Part shown: piece after piece, positions 13,067 to 25,919 of the stretch
How positions within the stretch are numbered: position 1 is the stretch's first letter
Layout: the number at the start of each line of letters is the position of its first letter
Assembly (NCBI GenBank): GCA_013397695.1
Contig: VYZI01000041.1
Span: 1,379,595 to 1,443,594 of the forward strand
Length of the DNA stretch: 64,000 bases
Reading direction: 5' to 3'
DNA from: Centropus unirufus
Taxonomy: Eukaryota; Chordata; Aves; Cuculiformes; Centropidae
The notes under the pieces: generated by a model
The model's input: only the letters and a program-made list of their open reading frames with translations
The model's database searches: none
What the model was told of the DNA's origin: nothing
Made by a program: the position numbers and the translations under genes

Positions 13067-13750
13067 ATCATAGAATCTGGAATTGTTTGGGCTGGAAGAA
13101 ACCTTAAAGATCATCCAGTTCCAACCACCCTGCCATGGGCAGGCATACCTCCCACCAGGCCAGGCTGCTCAATGCTCCATCCAGCCTGGCCTTGAAAACT
13201 TCCAGGGAGGGCACATCCGCAGTTTCTCTGGGCAACCTGTTCTAGTGCCCTGCCATGCTCATGGTGAAGGGTGTCTTCTGAATGTCTAGTCTAGATTTTC
13301 CCCCTCCAATTTAGAGCCATTGCCCCTCATCCTACCACTATACACACTTGTGAAAAGTCCCTCCCCAGCTTTCTTGTAGGCTCCCTTCAGGTACTGGAAG
13401 GCTGCTGTAAGGTCTCCCCGCAGCCTCCTCTTGCCAGGATGAACAAGCCCAACTCTTGCAGCCTGTCCTCATAGCAGCTGTGCTCCAGCCCTCTGATCAG
13501 CTGATCAGATTGTAGCCTTCCTCTGGACCTGTTCCAACAGTTTCATATCCTTCTCATGCTGGGAATTCCAGAACTGGACACAGTACTCCACGTGGGGTCT
13601 CACAAGAGCAGAGCAGAGGGGCAGAATCCCCCCTCTCGACTGCTGGCTATGCTTCTTTTGATGCACCGCAGGATACAATTGGCCTTCTGAGCTATAAGCG
13701 TGCTCATGTAGAGCTTCTCATGAATAAGCACCCCGAAGTCCTTCTCCATA
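13067..13750 (-). mobile_element. CR1 LINE, 5'-truncated copy (about 0.68 kb)
   Basis: The left edge, ATCATAGAATCTGGAATTG, is the complement of the typical avian CR1 3' end. It is followed by hallmark segments in the right order: GGAAGAAACCTTAAAGATCA, TTCCAACCACCCTGCCATGG, GGGCAACCTGTTCTAGTGCC, CAGAACTGGACACAGTACTC and, at the right edge, CCCCGAAGTCCTTCTCC. The element is therefore inverted in the given strand, with its 3' end at 13067 and its 5' truncation near 13750. It comprises the 3' untranslated part and probably the end of the reverse-transcriptase ORF, with many substitutions and no open frame, so it is an old, dead copy. Only one copy of the terminal CATAGAAT unit remains. No convincing target-site duplication is visible, which is usual for CR1. 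It lies in the same sense as TMEFF2. Confidence 0.95.
13493..13508. repeat. 16-bp perfect palindrome inside the CR1 copy
   Basis: CTGATCAGCTGATCAG reads the same on both strands and is also a tandem duplication of the 8-mer CTGATCAG. Related CR1 elements have a single CTGATCA at this place in the segment ending 'ccagccctctgatca', so the second unit looks like a later local duplication in this copy. Confidence 0.8.
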
Positions 13751-16700
13751 CAATGTCTGGGAAATATCCTGAGTTCAGTAAATAACTAGTATAAAAGCTG
13801 TTTCACATTATTACTAAGCGCTGCTGCTCTCTCTAGCTCCCATCTTTATTTTTACTTCCTGTCTTCCTTCCTGCCATGCCTTCCTTCCAACTCTCTTTTA
13901 GTATTTTTCCTGCCACCCCCGGTTTGTCATTTGCAATTACTCTACCACAGGGCCCAGCATGGAGCAGCTCTGGCAGCCCTGCACATGAGGTGCTGCTGCT
14001 GTGAGGAGATGCATGGGCCCATGCAAAACTGCAAACCTCTCACGTTGCACAGCTCAACATCTTAGAAACCACAGAAGTGTTCTCCAGCTGCTATCTGGTC
14101 CAGGGGCTTGGAGGCCTCCTCTAGCAAGATGGGCAGCCTTCACACCCTCTGAACCTCATTTGTCATGGCTAAAAGTGGATGGGATGGGAATGGTTTCATA
14201 GAAACAGTATTGATCCTCGACATCTATCTGATGGCAATTCTCTCCTTTCAGCAGGCCCAACTGAAGGTCTCCAAGAGTACCTGGGTGTGAATTCATGACA
14301 TGACCCCCTACAGAACTCTAACGTAACTTGCCTGCATTTTTACAACCATGGCTAGGAGGAAACAGATTCAATGCTTACTCAAAGTTTATTTATTCTAAAT
14401 AAATACCATTCGCTTGTTTCTGTTTCATGCATAGCCCTGCTGCTCCCACGATGCATTTGATAAAAATTAAATACGATTAGTCGAGGCCAGTTTCTCCTAG
14501 CAAGTATCTCTAATGGCATTTCAAAAGGAATGTCTTGCTGAATAAAACCCTATTGTAAGCTTTCTGAATGCTGACATGAAACAGCTGTGATTATTGCACC
14601 CTTGTGCGGCCCCCCTACAAAATGTGATGTTTGCCTGGTGCATGTGGGATGCCAGCATTGAAGATTTATGAAGGTGTATGATGACCAGAATTGACTGTGT
14701 TTGCCAGTTTGAGGAAGAGGAGGCTAATTTAATTTTGCCAAGAGCTTCCCCTCATAAACAGCTTTGAATAAAAAGCCAAATAGCACATGGGGACTATTCA
14801 TCTCTGCTGTGCATTAATTTAATTTTAAAGCAAAATCACTTCCTTGCAGGAGAATTTTCAAGGAATAGATTGTTGTAAAAACATGCCTGTAATGCTGCCA
14901 AAGCTTTTGTGGCATCAGTCCCTGCTCTCATGTATTTCAATATGTCCAACAAACAAAACAACCACGTTGACATGCCCACAGCTGGATGGATGCATTGCGA
15001 TGGGTAACTGATCAAGGCCATTATTAAAGAGCACGGAAGGAGGTTACTGTAGTCCTAATTGCATGGACCAGAAGATTTTTCAGGATCCAGGAGAAACAAA
15101 AAAGGATGATGCCTGATTCCTCCCTCAGGTTGACCTGTCTGACTAGACAGATCATTAAACCTCTGTGTGGCAAGAGAGAAGGGAAGCTGAAGTCCAGGCG
15201 AGTACCCCATATCCTAATGCTTGTTTTAATTGTCACAGAAACAGCCATCAAATCTAAGTCAGGCAGGAGTCAAGAGTGAGTTGTTTGGGTCTTGCCTGGC
15301 CCAGTGTACCCGAAGGGAGGGTAGCAGGCCAGGTTCAAAAACTTCTTCCTCTTGTGAATTGCCAAACACCCTCTCCCTGCAGACCTGCAAAGAGCCCTGG
15401 CATCTTTGTGCTCTGAGGAAAAGCAGGGCCTGGTTCTGGTCCCTTCTCTTCCTCCTATATGTGTGGGCAGAAGCATCCCATACCACCTGAAACAGGAGGT
15501 TACTGCTGGATTCCTAATGCTTGATGCTGTAAACACATAATGCAAAGATAGCCTGATGGATGGAGCATAAGGACTGTATATGTGCTGTAACATTGCATTT
15601 ACAGCAAATTGCATGGAGCAATTACTGCACTGGGTATAGATTCAGCTGGAGGAATGTAAGTCAGTAGTGTCTTCCTCTGCCGGGGAAGATGCTACAGTTG
15701 GATGTAAACCACAGAAATTACCCATCTATGCTTTCTGCCAAGAATTCACATCCCACCGGAGGTTCTAAGCATTTCTATTCATTCTAGGCAGAGAGGAACC
15801 TGGATCACTGAATTTAGAAAAACTCAGTGAAAAGAATAAGGCAGGATCCAACACATTGTTTCACAAAGCCTACAACAAGGAAGCTCTAAATAGATGATGT
15901 GACTTTCTAGGGCTTTCTGTACTGAAAGGGTGCTTTTGCCAGCTTCCTACTTTGTGGAAAGCTTAATAGCAGATTTGAATGTGAACCCTTACAGCTACTC
16001 ATCTTTCAAGAAACAGAATGAAAGGAACAAAGATAAAACCTAAAAGAGCTGCCTAGCATCCACTTGGTGACTACTTCAGTTTTAAGGTCTTTGTCACTTT
16101 GCTATTGATTTAAGTCTGTGTATCCTTTTGAATATTAGTATGGCTAGCAAGATAGCAACATCATACATAAAAATGTTCTTTATTCCAGAACAGATGAAAC
16201 TCCCAGCGCTAAAAGAAGATTTAGGTATCTCTGAAGATTTCTTATCACTGTGCAACATAACTCTCTAATGGTTCAGTGCCTTGGAGGGTCATCTGAGATC
16301 ACTTATCACATAAATCAAATAGGTGGCAGGCTATAAGAGTGGAAGCCTATAGCAATTCCATGTGTCTGCTCACAGACATCAAATCTATCTTTCAGGCAGA
16401 CTACAGAAGAGATAATATGCCACTCCATTTAAGCCACTGAAGAAACCCAAATCTGGGTATTAACCAATTTTAGGAAGCTACTCCTAGTCTTGACTGCACC
16501 ACAATTATCTTGGGAAATGACTGGTTTAAAATCCTAAAATGCAGACTGCTGACACTGGTCCTAGTTCTATTTTACAGTAAGGCTTCTGTAAATCACTTTG
16601 GCAATGGAAGGGAGCATCATGGGGGGAGAAAGTCCAGTTCACTTTATGTCCCATTTATATAATCAGGGTGGTGTAAAGGGGTTCTACTGTAAAACTGACA

Positions 16701-19700
16701 TGGGTCTACCTTTCAGTGAATTCAATTAGAAGAGCATAGTTTTCATCTCCTACTCTACTTTTCTTACATGTTATACACTTTACTGTTAATTTCTGTGGTG
16801 CTAATGTAGGTTACACACACGTAAGGGAGGGCAGGTGCAGCCACAGAGCTCAGAAGTTGAGGCAACACGTGCCCAGCTCATGCTCTGCAACAGACAGGGT
16901 CTTGGACAGAGGCAGCCCAGTCAGGTCCCAAAACTGACAGTCAAAACCCATGTTCAGCCAGGCTGCCCCCTCATGGTTGGGAGCCATTATATATGGCTCC
17001 TTATCTGTCTTTTCCTCCATCAGCTCAGTGGTCAGCCTGTATGCAAAGGGTGATGTCCAGTCCTCCTACACAGCTCCTGCACCTTCTGCAGTTGCATGTT
17101 GAGATCTGCAATTGCCACTCCTGAGCTGATCCTCCAACCTCGCACAACCAGGGCTCATCCATGTGTTTGCGTCTTGCCCTATAAGTGAGAATTTCCTTTT
17201 AAAGAAAAAAAAATCCCTCTCTGAGCTAGTGGCAAAGATATCCCTCCTGACACATGCAAAGGTATTTCTTCTTCCCAAAGCTGTAGCCAGGCAGCCTTTG
17301 GGCTACTGATGTAGCTCAAGGTGCACAGGAGTGGGGCACTTAAGGAACATGCTAGAAGCTAAGTTGATGGCAACTGAAAAGTTTCTAAGTCCTACAGGAG
17401 GAGATACAATATTTAAGCAACATAGATTCTATCTTTTCTGTAACCCTACTCTTCAACAAACATAAAAACTGACTGCATCAGTCACTGATGGCGATTTTCA
17501 TGCAATTAAGATGACATTTCAGGGCAAATGGGAATAAATCAGTCAAACTGTGTCTTTCCTTTTTATTTCCATTGTTAGTGGAAAGTTGAGGCACCGTGTG
17601 ACCAGCATCATTACTGGTTAACTGTACTCTTTGGTTTATAGTTTATGTGGTGGAATAGTCATGCTCACAGTACAAAACACCATGACAAATACTGACAGCA
17701 CTGCTCATCACCTTAGCAGAAATGCAAGGGAGTTCATGAGGAGCACAGGCATGACTGGATGGGTGGCAAAGATTTAGGAGAAGCCTCCGTGGGCCAGGTC
17801 TGTGAATAAACTGAGGATCTATTTTTGTGCTGTCACCCAGAATTTACGTGACCATGTAGGGAAAAGCCTCCCAGTCCTCCAATAACAGGACAAACGGGCT
17901 GAGCTGACACGTTAAACTCAGACTTGATACAAGCAGTGGAGAAGCATGCATTTGAATCCATTTACATCAGAACGATGTTGCCCATCTGAGCATAATTTTA
18001 CAGATGTGTTTATGATATAGGGGGAGCCATATGGCATGAAAGGTTTAAACATTTAATCTCACTTAGCTTCAATACACTGCATATACAGGAAGGCCGGCAG
18101 GAAAATGCCAGATTTCATTCTCACTTAGTTGTGATTAACCTTTATGAGCTTGCTCAGAGTTTTGTCACCTGCGAAGTCATTCGGGGCAGGCAGTCTGTGA
18201 AAGCCCTGACTTTCTACTCTGGCCAAGATACCGCAGTTCCTGATCCAGCTGTGCTGTCTGAAACACGGGCTTCTCCTACTCAAACGATGGTGCAACCTGC
18301 TCCATACCTTCCCCAGCTACAAAAAGTGTAGAAGGGACTATGGGGAGTGAATGACCTGCAGGGACTTTTCCTCTTCTCTTCCTGCAACTGTGCTTCCTTG
18401 CATCGCTCAGGTGGACCCATGTTAGAGCAGCCTTACTCCAGCAGACAGATGCAAAGCAAATAGCCGATATGCATCACACTTTGGAAACACACTCTCATTA
18501 ATATTGATTTCCACACGCAAACACTTTAGCTATATTCACTGATTGCATTACCATTGCAGAAGTGTAATTAACAAATTAAAAGGGAGGACTGTGATTCAGT
18601 TTAATTTCAGGAAAATCTTTAAATAAAAAAAAAGACTGAAGTTTGAGGATCATTCCCCTCTGGTATTCAATTTTAATGCTTTGGACATGCCTTAAGAGAA
18701 ATGCTTTCACCAAAATAAGCATGTCCTGACTATGCTGCAATAGTGGCACACACAAGGTACTTGAAGAAGCATGAATGAGACAAAAAACAAACAACTCAGA
18801 GAAATCCTGACAGATGCTAAACCAGATAAAAAATTGCAAATGAAGGTGTAAGGAGAGAGGAAAGGGGAAAATGCCAGTTGGAAGCTGCTCAGACTGATCT
18901 GAGACTGCCAGCTTATTCATAAAAACTTATGAAAAACAGCACAAAACATACACACCATCAGCCCAGGTGAAAGCCAAAGTCACAAATATTTGTGGAAGGA
19001 GGAAAGGTAGAAAATCTCCCATACTTGCTGCCCTTCCAGATGCTCATATGGCAAAAGAAAACATCTCCACTAAGTATATCAATATTTGCAAGAGCAGTCA
19101 AAATTCCTGAGCCAAGGTTTGACTGCTTTTCTCTCCAGAAAACAGCTGAGAACACGTGGAAGAATGGCTGCAAAATGATACCTACTTCCTCTCCAATCTC
19201 CTACAAAAATCACCTCTTAGGTGATCTAATATTATGAGAAACCAGAATCATTAAGGATTGATCATACTAATATAATTTTCTGGATGGCTTATTAACCTAC
19301 TAAGACATGTTTTTCTCTACTTCCCTTCATTAGCGACAGCAATAATTAGGTAAGGACAGAGTAGCAAAATTGATCATACGCTACTGCTGAAGGGGACGGA
19401 GAATGTATCATGGACATTTAGCATAATGTTCTCCAAACTTGAGATGCATTAATTATATTTAGAAACACAGCTATTTTCTGCCTTTGATAGAAGGAATCCA
19501 TTAATGTAGATACTGTATATCAGAGGCTTATTTTGTCTTTTATTCCAAAAAGGGAATTTACTTTTTTCTTTAAAGTTCATAATACAATAGGAGATGAGGC
19601 AAGAAAATGGTGTCAGGCATCTGCTGATAATATGTCCTCTTCTTATTTCAGTGTTGACTACCAGTCTCCTCATGAAAGCAGTTCTTTAAAAGCAGAACAG

Positions 19701-22700
19701 CCACAGAGCTCTGAGTAGAAAGGAAAGAAGTGAGTTATACTGTCACCTCCCAGACGATAACCCCCAGAGACACTTTCCTCATTTTTTGGGTGACCTTTAG
19801 ACAGCCTTCCCCCTGCTTGCCAGAACAAAGCATCGGCAGCATAAACTTAGGTAGCACTACGTACGTGTGTATTTACATATACAAATTTTATACATTTACA
19901 GATGTGATTGAATAGCAGCTGCATTCTGAGCTCATGTTGAGGTGCGGCTTCCTTGTCTGTAACACCAATGGCAGAAGCATTACCAAGGTGTGGGATAGGG
20001 GACGACGGAATGCCCGTGTGCTGCCCATTACCTCCCTGACCTGCGACCTAGCACTACAGCCTCAAGCCCTGCAACAGCAGCTCTGAACCTTGAAAGAGAA
20101 ATTGCCAGTGAAGTGATCACCCTGGTTGCAGCTGTGGTGTGTCGAGAGAGGGACCAGTGTCAGCCCAGGATGGGGGCTGCCAGTTCCACCTCACAGCTCC
20201 ACAGGATCTGCAGCCTTAATTTTTCTGCACCACCCAGCTAGTGCGGGAAGCACATGTAAGCACGAGTGCAACAAAGGGATCACAGCGATGATGAATTTTT
20301 ACATATTATTAAAAATGCCAGCGACCGGCTTTCCCTCATCTCTCCCCCCACGTGAGCAGCAGGCAGCTTTCTGTAGATAAAAGCATTACAGGGAGCTGAA
20401 AAGAGTTGACATTACAAACTTGGCACTCCGATGGCATGCTGCACAAACAGGGAAAGGGAGGATCTGCCAAAGTGAGAGCCAGAGATAATATGAAAAGCAT
20501 AAACCCAACATATTGACCTTATTTAAGCCCAAACAGCATAACACTAGGATACTTAACGCAAAAATGTCGAAAACATTCTTTATTCCACACACATATGAAT
20601 GTTTTCTTTAAATATGCAATTCACTTGATATCTGCAATCCCCTCTTTTCAGATGCAAAATCCAAAATAATGATTATATCAGTCATTGCTTAATACATTCA
20701 ACTGTGGCCCTGATTTTCATGCATGAATGGTCATTTACATATCATTACCCATCATGCCATCCACTCAGATTTTTCTTTCTAAATAGAGTAATACATTTAC
20801 AGTTGTCATTTTAAAACAAAAAATGCTTAAAAGGGGGACTTTCATTTCTTGTTATCTTATCTGTGCTCTTAGTGGCTAATAGACCAGAATATTAAAATGG
20901 AAAATTCTCAGTGTGTGTGACAACTGCCACAGTGAGAAGATCTTAGAGAAGAGGCAATTATCAAAGGATTTTTCTCAACTGTAGAAACTCAGATAAATAT
21001 GAACAGAAAAGCCAAAGCAAGTCAACCAGAAGCAAAACCGTAATTATACTACATTCTTCTATTTTCATAACCCAAGTCTTTGTTGGGGGCAAAGCTAGTT
21101 CCGTGTTAAGGAAATCACTGCGGACATGAGGTGCAGTTAGAAGCTTTGCATGAATAAATTACAATTTTTCAATTAATATCGCCCATGCTTACAATAGAGA
21201 AAGGATTTTTTTTTCCTCCTGCTACTTTTAAAGTAATTTTCTGCTATGTTTAATTAGGAAATTTCTCTACAGAAGGGAATGTGATAGTAGATTAATTCTC
21301 TATTTTCTCACCCACTGTGTCAGTAGACTCAAGTGGACACTATAAACCCCAGTTAAATACGATGAGGATGATCAAGCACGGAGCTCCTTTCAAGAGGTCG
21401 CATTCGCAGAGTGTAGATCTCATTTCAAAACAATAGAAACAAGTTAGAAAATGGTATCTCTCCATGGTGCAGTGACACAGAGGAACAATTTCAAGTGCTT
21501 CATGGTGCGAGGGTTAACCATGCCAGCTGAGAGGGTTTGTTATCATGGCTAATGATACCAAATGCCACCAAGTAAGAAATAGCATTTCAACAACCGCTGA
21601 TATTTTTGAGTCTTTTCAGCCAGTTCACCACTAATAATTATTCCTCTACTAGACACATCCTATTTTCCATTTTTATGCCAAGTGTGAAACAGCAATTAAA
21701 CAACAAATAATGAAATGCTCCATGGTGGGCAATAGAGTAAAGGTGGTTTTTTTAAGGGAACAGACAAAGGGGGCAAACTGTGTTTTTAATGAACAATGAA
21801 GAGAATGAGCTATTTACCCTCAAGACATAAAATCCTGTGAATGGTCTATTGCTGCCAACGCTGAGTAAATATTGGGTTAATGCTTCCTTAAATTGAAATC
21901 CAAGCCAGAGTGAGAACAATTATTTATAGGAAAGTCAGACCTACAAGATACTGGAACATGTAAGATGTCATCCTTTGACAGAGAGGGTAAGCAATTTTCT
22001 CAAAAGTTTCACTAATGAAGTGGCTGATCATCAAAACAGAAAAACATGAACAATTTAGAGGAGGAAATGCAGACATGTTGCCTAGTAAAGACTGAATCTT
22101 TCTCAATTATGAACTACGATTAGATCATTTTAATACAATAGCATTTGGCAATACATACCTCCTGGGGACAGGAAAGCTCAGTACAGGACAACTGGCAGAA
22201 AAAAAATGTGTAATATGGAAGAAACTTCACACCCAATTTTATTCTGGGCTTAAAAAACAGATCAACATTCTTGCTAGTCTACTGTCTATTTATTACCTCC
22301 CTTTTCAACATGTTTACAAGACATCCTTATCCTACTCTGCTTGATGTTGCTCTGCCTTCATGTAGAGAAATGTTCCAGCAGAGCATTTAAGAAGGGGCAG
22401 CCACCTTCACAGAGTCCAAGGAAGAGCTGCAAGGGTGACTTGATTCAGAAAACACGACTTCCACAGTGAACTTAGGGGAAGAGAATATTTTTTCTTTCAG
22501 AAAGAGAAGACAGAAAAGAGACTGGTTGTCTAATATAAAAAGGAATGCTAAAAAGGCTGCTATGAAAAGAAGGATAATCAATTGTTCTCCACATCCACTA
22601 TTTCTGAGAAAAGAAATAATTGATATAACTTACAGAAGAGGAGATATAAGTTAGATATTAGGATTCCTGCCTTCCCCCCTGGCCCCAACTTCTAAGAATT

Positions 22701-23140
22701 ACCACATGCTGGAACAGGCTGCACTGGAATGAAGCTGGTGTGTTCAGAACTGGCTTGTGAGAGTGATCCATGCAAACTTCAGTAAGGGACTGTCCAGCAA
22801 TAGTTGTTCTCAACAGACTTGAGACGATTTACGAGTTGAAGCTAATTCCAGAAATGTATGTTTACAACTGTATCATCCCTTTACTGCAGTTTAGGCAACA
22901 CCTGGGCTCCATTCTGTGCACAAGTCAGTCCAATTTCCTATTGAAATCATGGGGCATTTTTTGGCAATGTAATTAAAACATCTTTATGTTAGCTAGGTGT
23001 GTGGTATCTGCTGCCGGATAGGGTCAGTCTGTATTTTCACATAATTTGTTACAGTTCCTGACCCTTGCAAATTCAGAGGATTTGCTTGCATGCGGACCTT
23101 GTGGACAAGATTTCAGCTCTTCTTCTGATCCTGAAGAGGT
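13751..23140 (-). other. TMEFF2: TMEFF2 upstream intron between the two CR1 copies
   Basis: No exon, RNA gene or transposon was recognised. Around 14480-14840 and 20620-20960 the DNA is AT-rich, free of simple repeats and rich in TAAT/ATTA homeodomain-type cores, resembling conserved non-coding DNA. A somewhat GC-richer patch lies near 19930-20360. Short overlapping ORFs at 15230-15614 lie on opposite strands of the same DNA and look like chance. Confidence 0.6.
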
Positions 23141-23300
23141 AGAATCATAGAATCACCAGGTTGGAAAAGACCTCTGAGATCCCCGAGTCCAACCATACCT
23201 ATCCGTCACTAGACCATATCCTCAAGTACCCCATACACCTGTCTTTTAAACACCTTCAGGGGTGAATCTTCCTCCCTTATGAAAGAAATTTCCTGTTTTA
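23141..23300 (-). mobile_element. CR1 LINE fragment, short and internally deleted
   Basis: The left edge, AGAATCATAGAATCACCAGG, is followed by TTGGAAAAGACCTCTGAGAT and GAGTCCAACCATACC, the complement of the 3' end of a CR1 subfamily different from the copy at 13067. The middle retains TGTCTTTTAAACACCTTCAG. The usual segment containing 'gggcagcctgttcca' is missing: the sequence jumps from the 'cttcctccc' part to 'gaaagaaatttcctg', which points to an internal deletion. The element is in the same sense as TMEFF2. The right boundary is approximate. Confidence 0.9.
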
Positions 23301-25898
23301 GAAACCGTGGTTTGAAATTATCTGTTCCAGTTGACCAAGTTTTTGCTCCATTACAATAAAACACTTTTTCGATAAAAGTCATAGATGTCTTTAAAGAGAC
23401 AACATTTTAAACAAAATGTTAAATGGGTTGCAAAATCTATCTTAATACAGGTGATGCACTGTTTTCCCCAGTGTCATTGGCAATGTGTTTCTAGTGTTAC
23501 CACTCAACTTGTCTTTATGTAGATAGCACCTAGTGGGGCACTCCTGTTCTGATTGTGGTTCCTCCCCAGACTGCCGTTCTTACCCTAAACTGATGTTACC
23601 CATCATGGACCATGCAGTGCCTGTGCCCCCGGTGTGAAGGGCAGCAGGTGGCAGAGGGATTGAAGTTCCTCACGCTAGCTCCAAATCTGCAGACAGCACA
23701 GCTGGGCATCTCGAGGAGCCCTACCAGACTGCGACTGCCTGAATGTGTGTCAGGAACCTCTGTGGCCCAGGGAACAGCTGAGAGTCACTCAGTGCACAGG
23801 GCTCGGTTATCACATCTTCTGCATTCCCTGGAGCTGCCCTTTCTGTGTCACACCTGCCAGAGGCACAGCACAATATATGTCACCTCCATCCCCATTTCCA
23901 AGGATTAAGCAGCCCTTTCACAACAAATCCAGTCTTCAGAGGTCCCCCAGCCCCCGGAGTCGGCAGCTAGCACCCACGCTATGTATCTGCCTGGGTGCAT
24001 GTGTCTTCCTTTTTTTCCCCTCCTTTTTCTTTTGTGAGCAGTCAGGCCTGCTCACAAAAAGGCAAAGTTTATTTGCACAGTGATAACATAGCCTTTCAGA
24101 AAGGAAATATAAATGATGAATCAGAGGTCCAGACATATCCATCTGTCATGTCCAATAAACATGTGTATGCCATGTGAATGCCTGGTCACTCTTGTAATTA
24201 CTTGTTAAAGCTGAATGGGCAATTTTCAGCCAGAAGCACATGAAATACATGAACATTTTAATGATGCACAGAATAATTAAGAATATTGCATGCACGGTTC
24301 TTGATCACCTTGAGGTTTTCCCTCTACTTAGTGTTGGAGAACTCAACCTCTTTAATCCTATTCAAGCAAGAGGGCACAGCTGGAGACAGGAAAAGGTGAA
24401 CTGAATAAATCGCAGTAAGGCAGGCTCTTTTAAAATGCAACTTTTCCTTCCAAAAACTCTTAGATAATGATGGAAAAAATGTCTGCAGTGAATTCTAATG
24501 AAAAAAAGAAAGAAAGACCAGAATAATAAATGTGTCCCATGTGACAGCTGGGAAAAATGAAGGGTCTGATTCAGGTCCTGTTCTAATCAACGGGACTCTC
24601 TCCATTACCTCTGCTAACAATCACATTAAACCTTTTATATTGGTTGAGTAGATACAGCAGAGGGATAAGAAGCAAGAAAGCCTAGTCCGTGAAATGGCAG
24701 CTAAGCATCAGGTAAGCCACCTGAACCCCGATGCAGTAAATCTGCATGCATGAATACATCTAGAACACATACAGATGGCATGGATGCTATTTCAGCAGAG
24801 AGAAAACCCCTTGTGTCTCTTCCCCAAACACGGACACACAAAAAAAATAAAGGAAATCACACAAAGTGTCCAGACCCTATGAGCGTAACCAAGTAATGTA
24901 AACAGAGTAAAGCAGTGCAACACCATGCCTACGTACACAGAGGCAGGGAAAAAAGATGTGGCTCAGTGTGGTGGGGAAAAGCCTTTAACTTTATCATATA
25001 TTAAGTATTTGCAATAGAAGATGAAATGCTGTTATTGGCAAAACACCATATAAATTTGGCTTCAGGAAAATCCCCAGGATAAAGGCCATCCAGCATGTGC
25101 CATCTAAAATGTATGAAGTGCTGAGGCCCTGAACATATAGAATGGTGAGGAGGAAATCCCTCCTAGCCAGTGGAGGGGAGGTCAGTTTTCAGCTCCTCTC
25201 AGGTGGATGCCCACTTAACTTTAGCAGAGCAGAGCTGACTCCTAACAGGTTGGGACCAAGCCCTGGGTATCGATCATAAAAATTTCTTAGGAAAAGTTAA
25301 TTAGCATATGGTAGATGTGGGGACATGTCTTTGCAGAAGTCTGTTCAGAGTGGAAGAAGTGAAAGCATCACCTAATCCAACCACTGCTTTGATGTCTTTA
25401 CACTGAGTTGCTATCAACTATCCCGATAGCATTTTGGTGTAATTACATGCAGTAAAAGGAAAACTGGGTAATTACCTCAGACTCTGGACTAATATTTCCA
25501 CATTAAAATGTAAGAGCAAGGTACATAGCTCGTGTCTGTGCTTTAACCAGAGGAAGAATAGAAGACTACTCATTTGAAAGGAAAGCCTCATGTTGAAAAG
25601 CGCTCTGGCAGCTACCAGTGGTCCAGGGCTGGCACAATCTAGGCTGGGTGCCTGCCTCTGCTTTTAAGCTTGTTGACCACACTGCATGGTTTTAAAAAAC
25701 TGTGTGTGTCTCCAAAGAATGTTTATCCTCCCTGGCACCCCCAAGGTGTGCACGAGTGAGCTTAGAAGAGACAATTTACCCATGGAGAGAGGTACCAGAG
25801 AAACTGGTATTCTGATTGTGGTCCCTGGGCATGCCATGGGCTGGGATTAAAGGGCTGCTGACCCCTGACACTGTTTTTGGGCAGCAAATTCAAATGTC

Positions 25899-25919
25899 GG
25901 GGAGGGGCAGGGCGGGGGG
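25899..25919 (+). other. G-quadruplex-type motif
   Basis: Four G runs of at least three (GGGG, GGGG, GGG, GGGGGG) are separated by loops of one or two bases (A, CA, C). This satisfies the usual G3+N1-7 pattern with very short loops, which favours a stable fold. The G strand is the template strand for TMEFF2, so the nascent RNA would be C-rich. The fold itself is predicted, not shown. Confidence 0.7.

Noticed and set aside
13083..13289. Plus-strand 68-codon ORF beginning MFGLEETL
   Set aside because: It lies wholly inside the CR1 copy and is read antisense to the element, so it is a chance frame.
15230..15614. Overlapping ORFs on both strands (86, 75 and 114 codons)
   Set aside because: They are mutual shadows of one locally stop-poor, GC-richer patch, with no family match.
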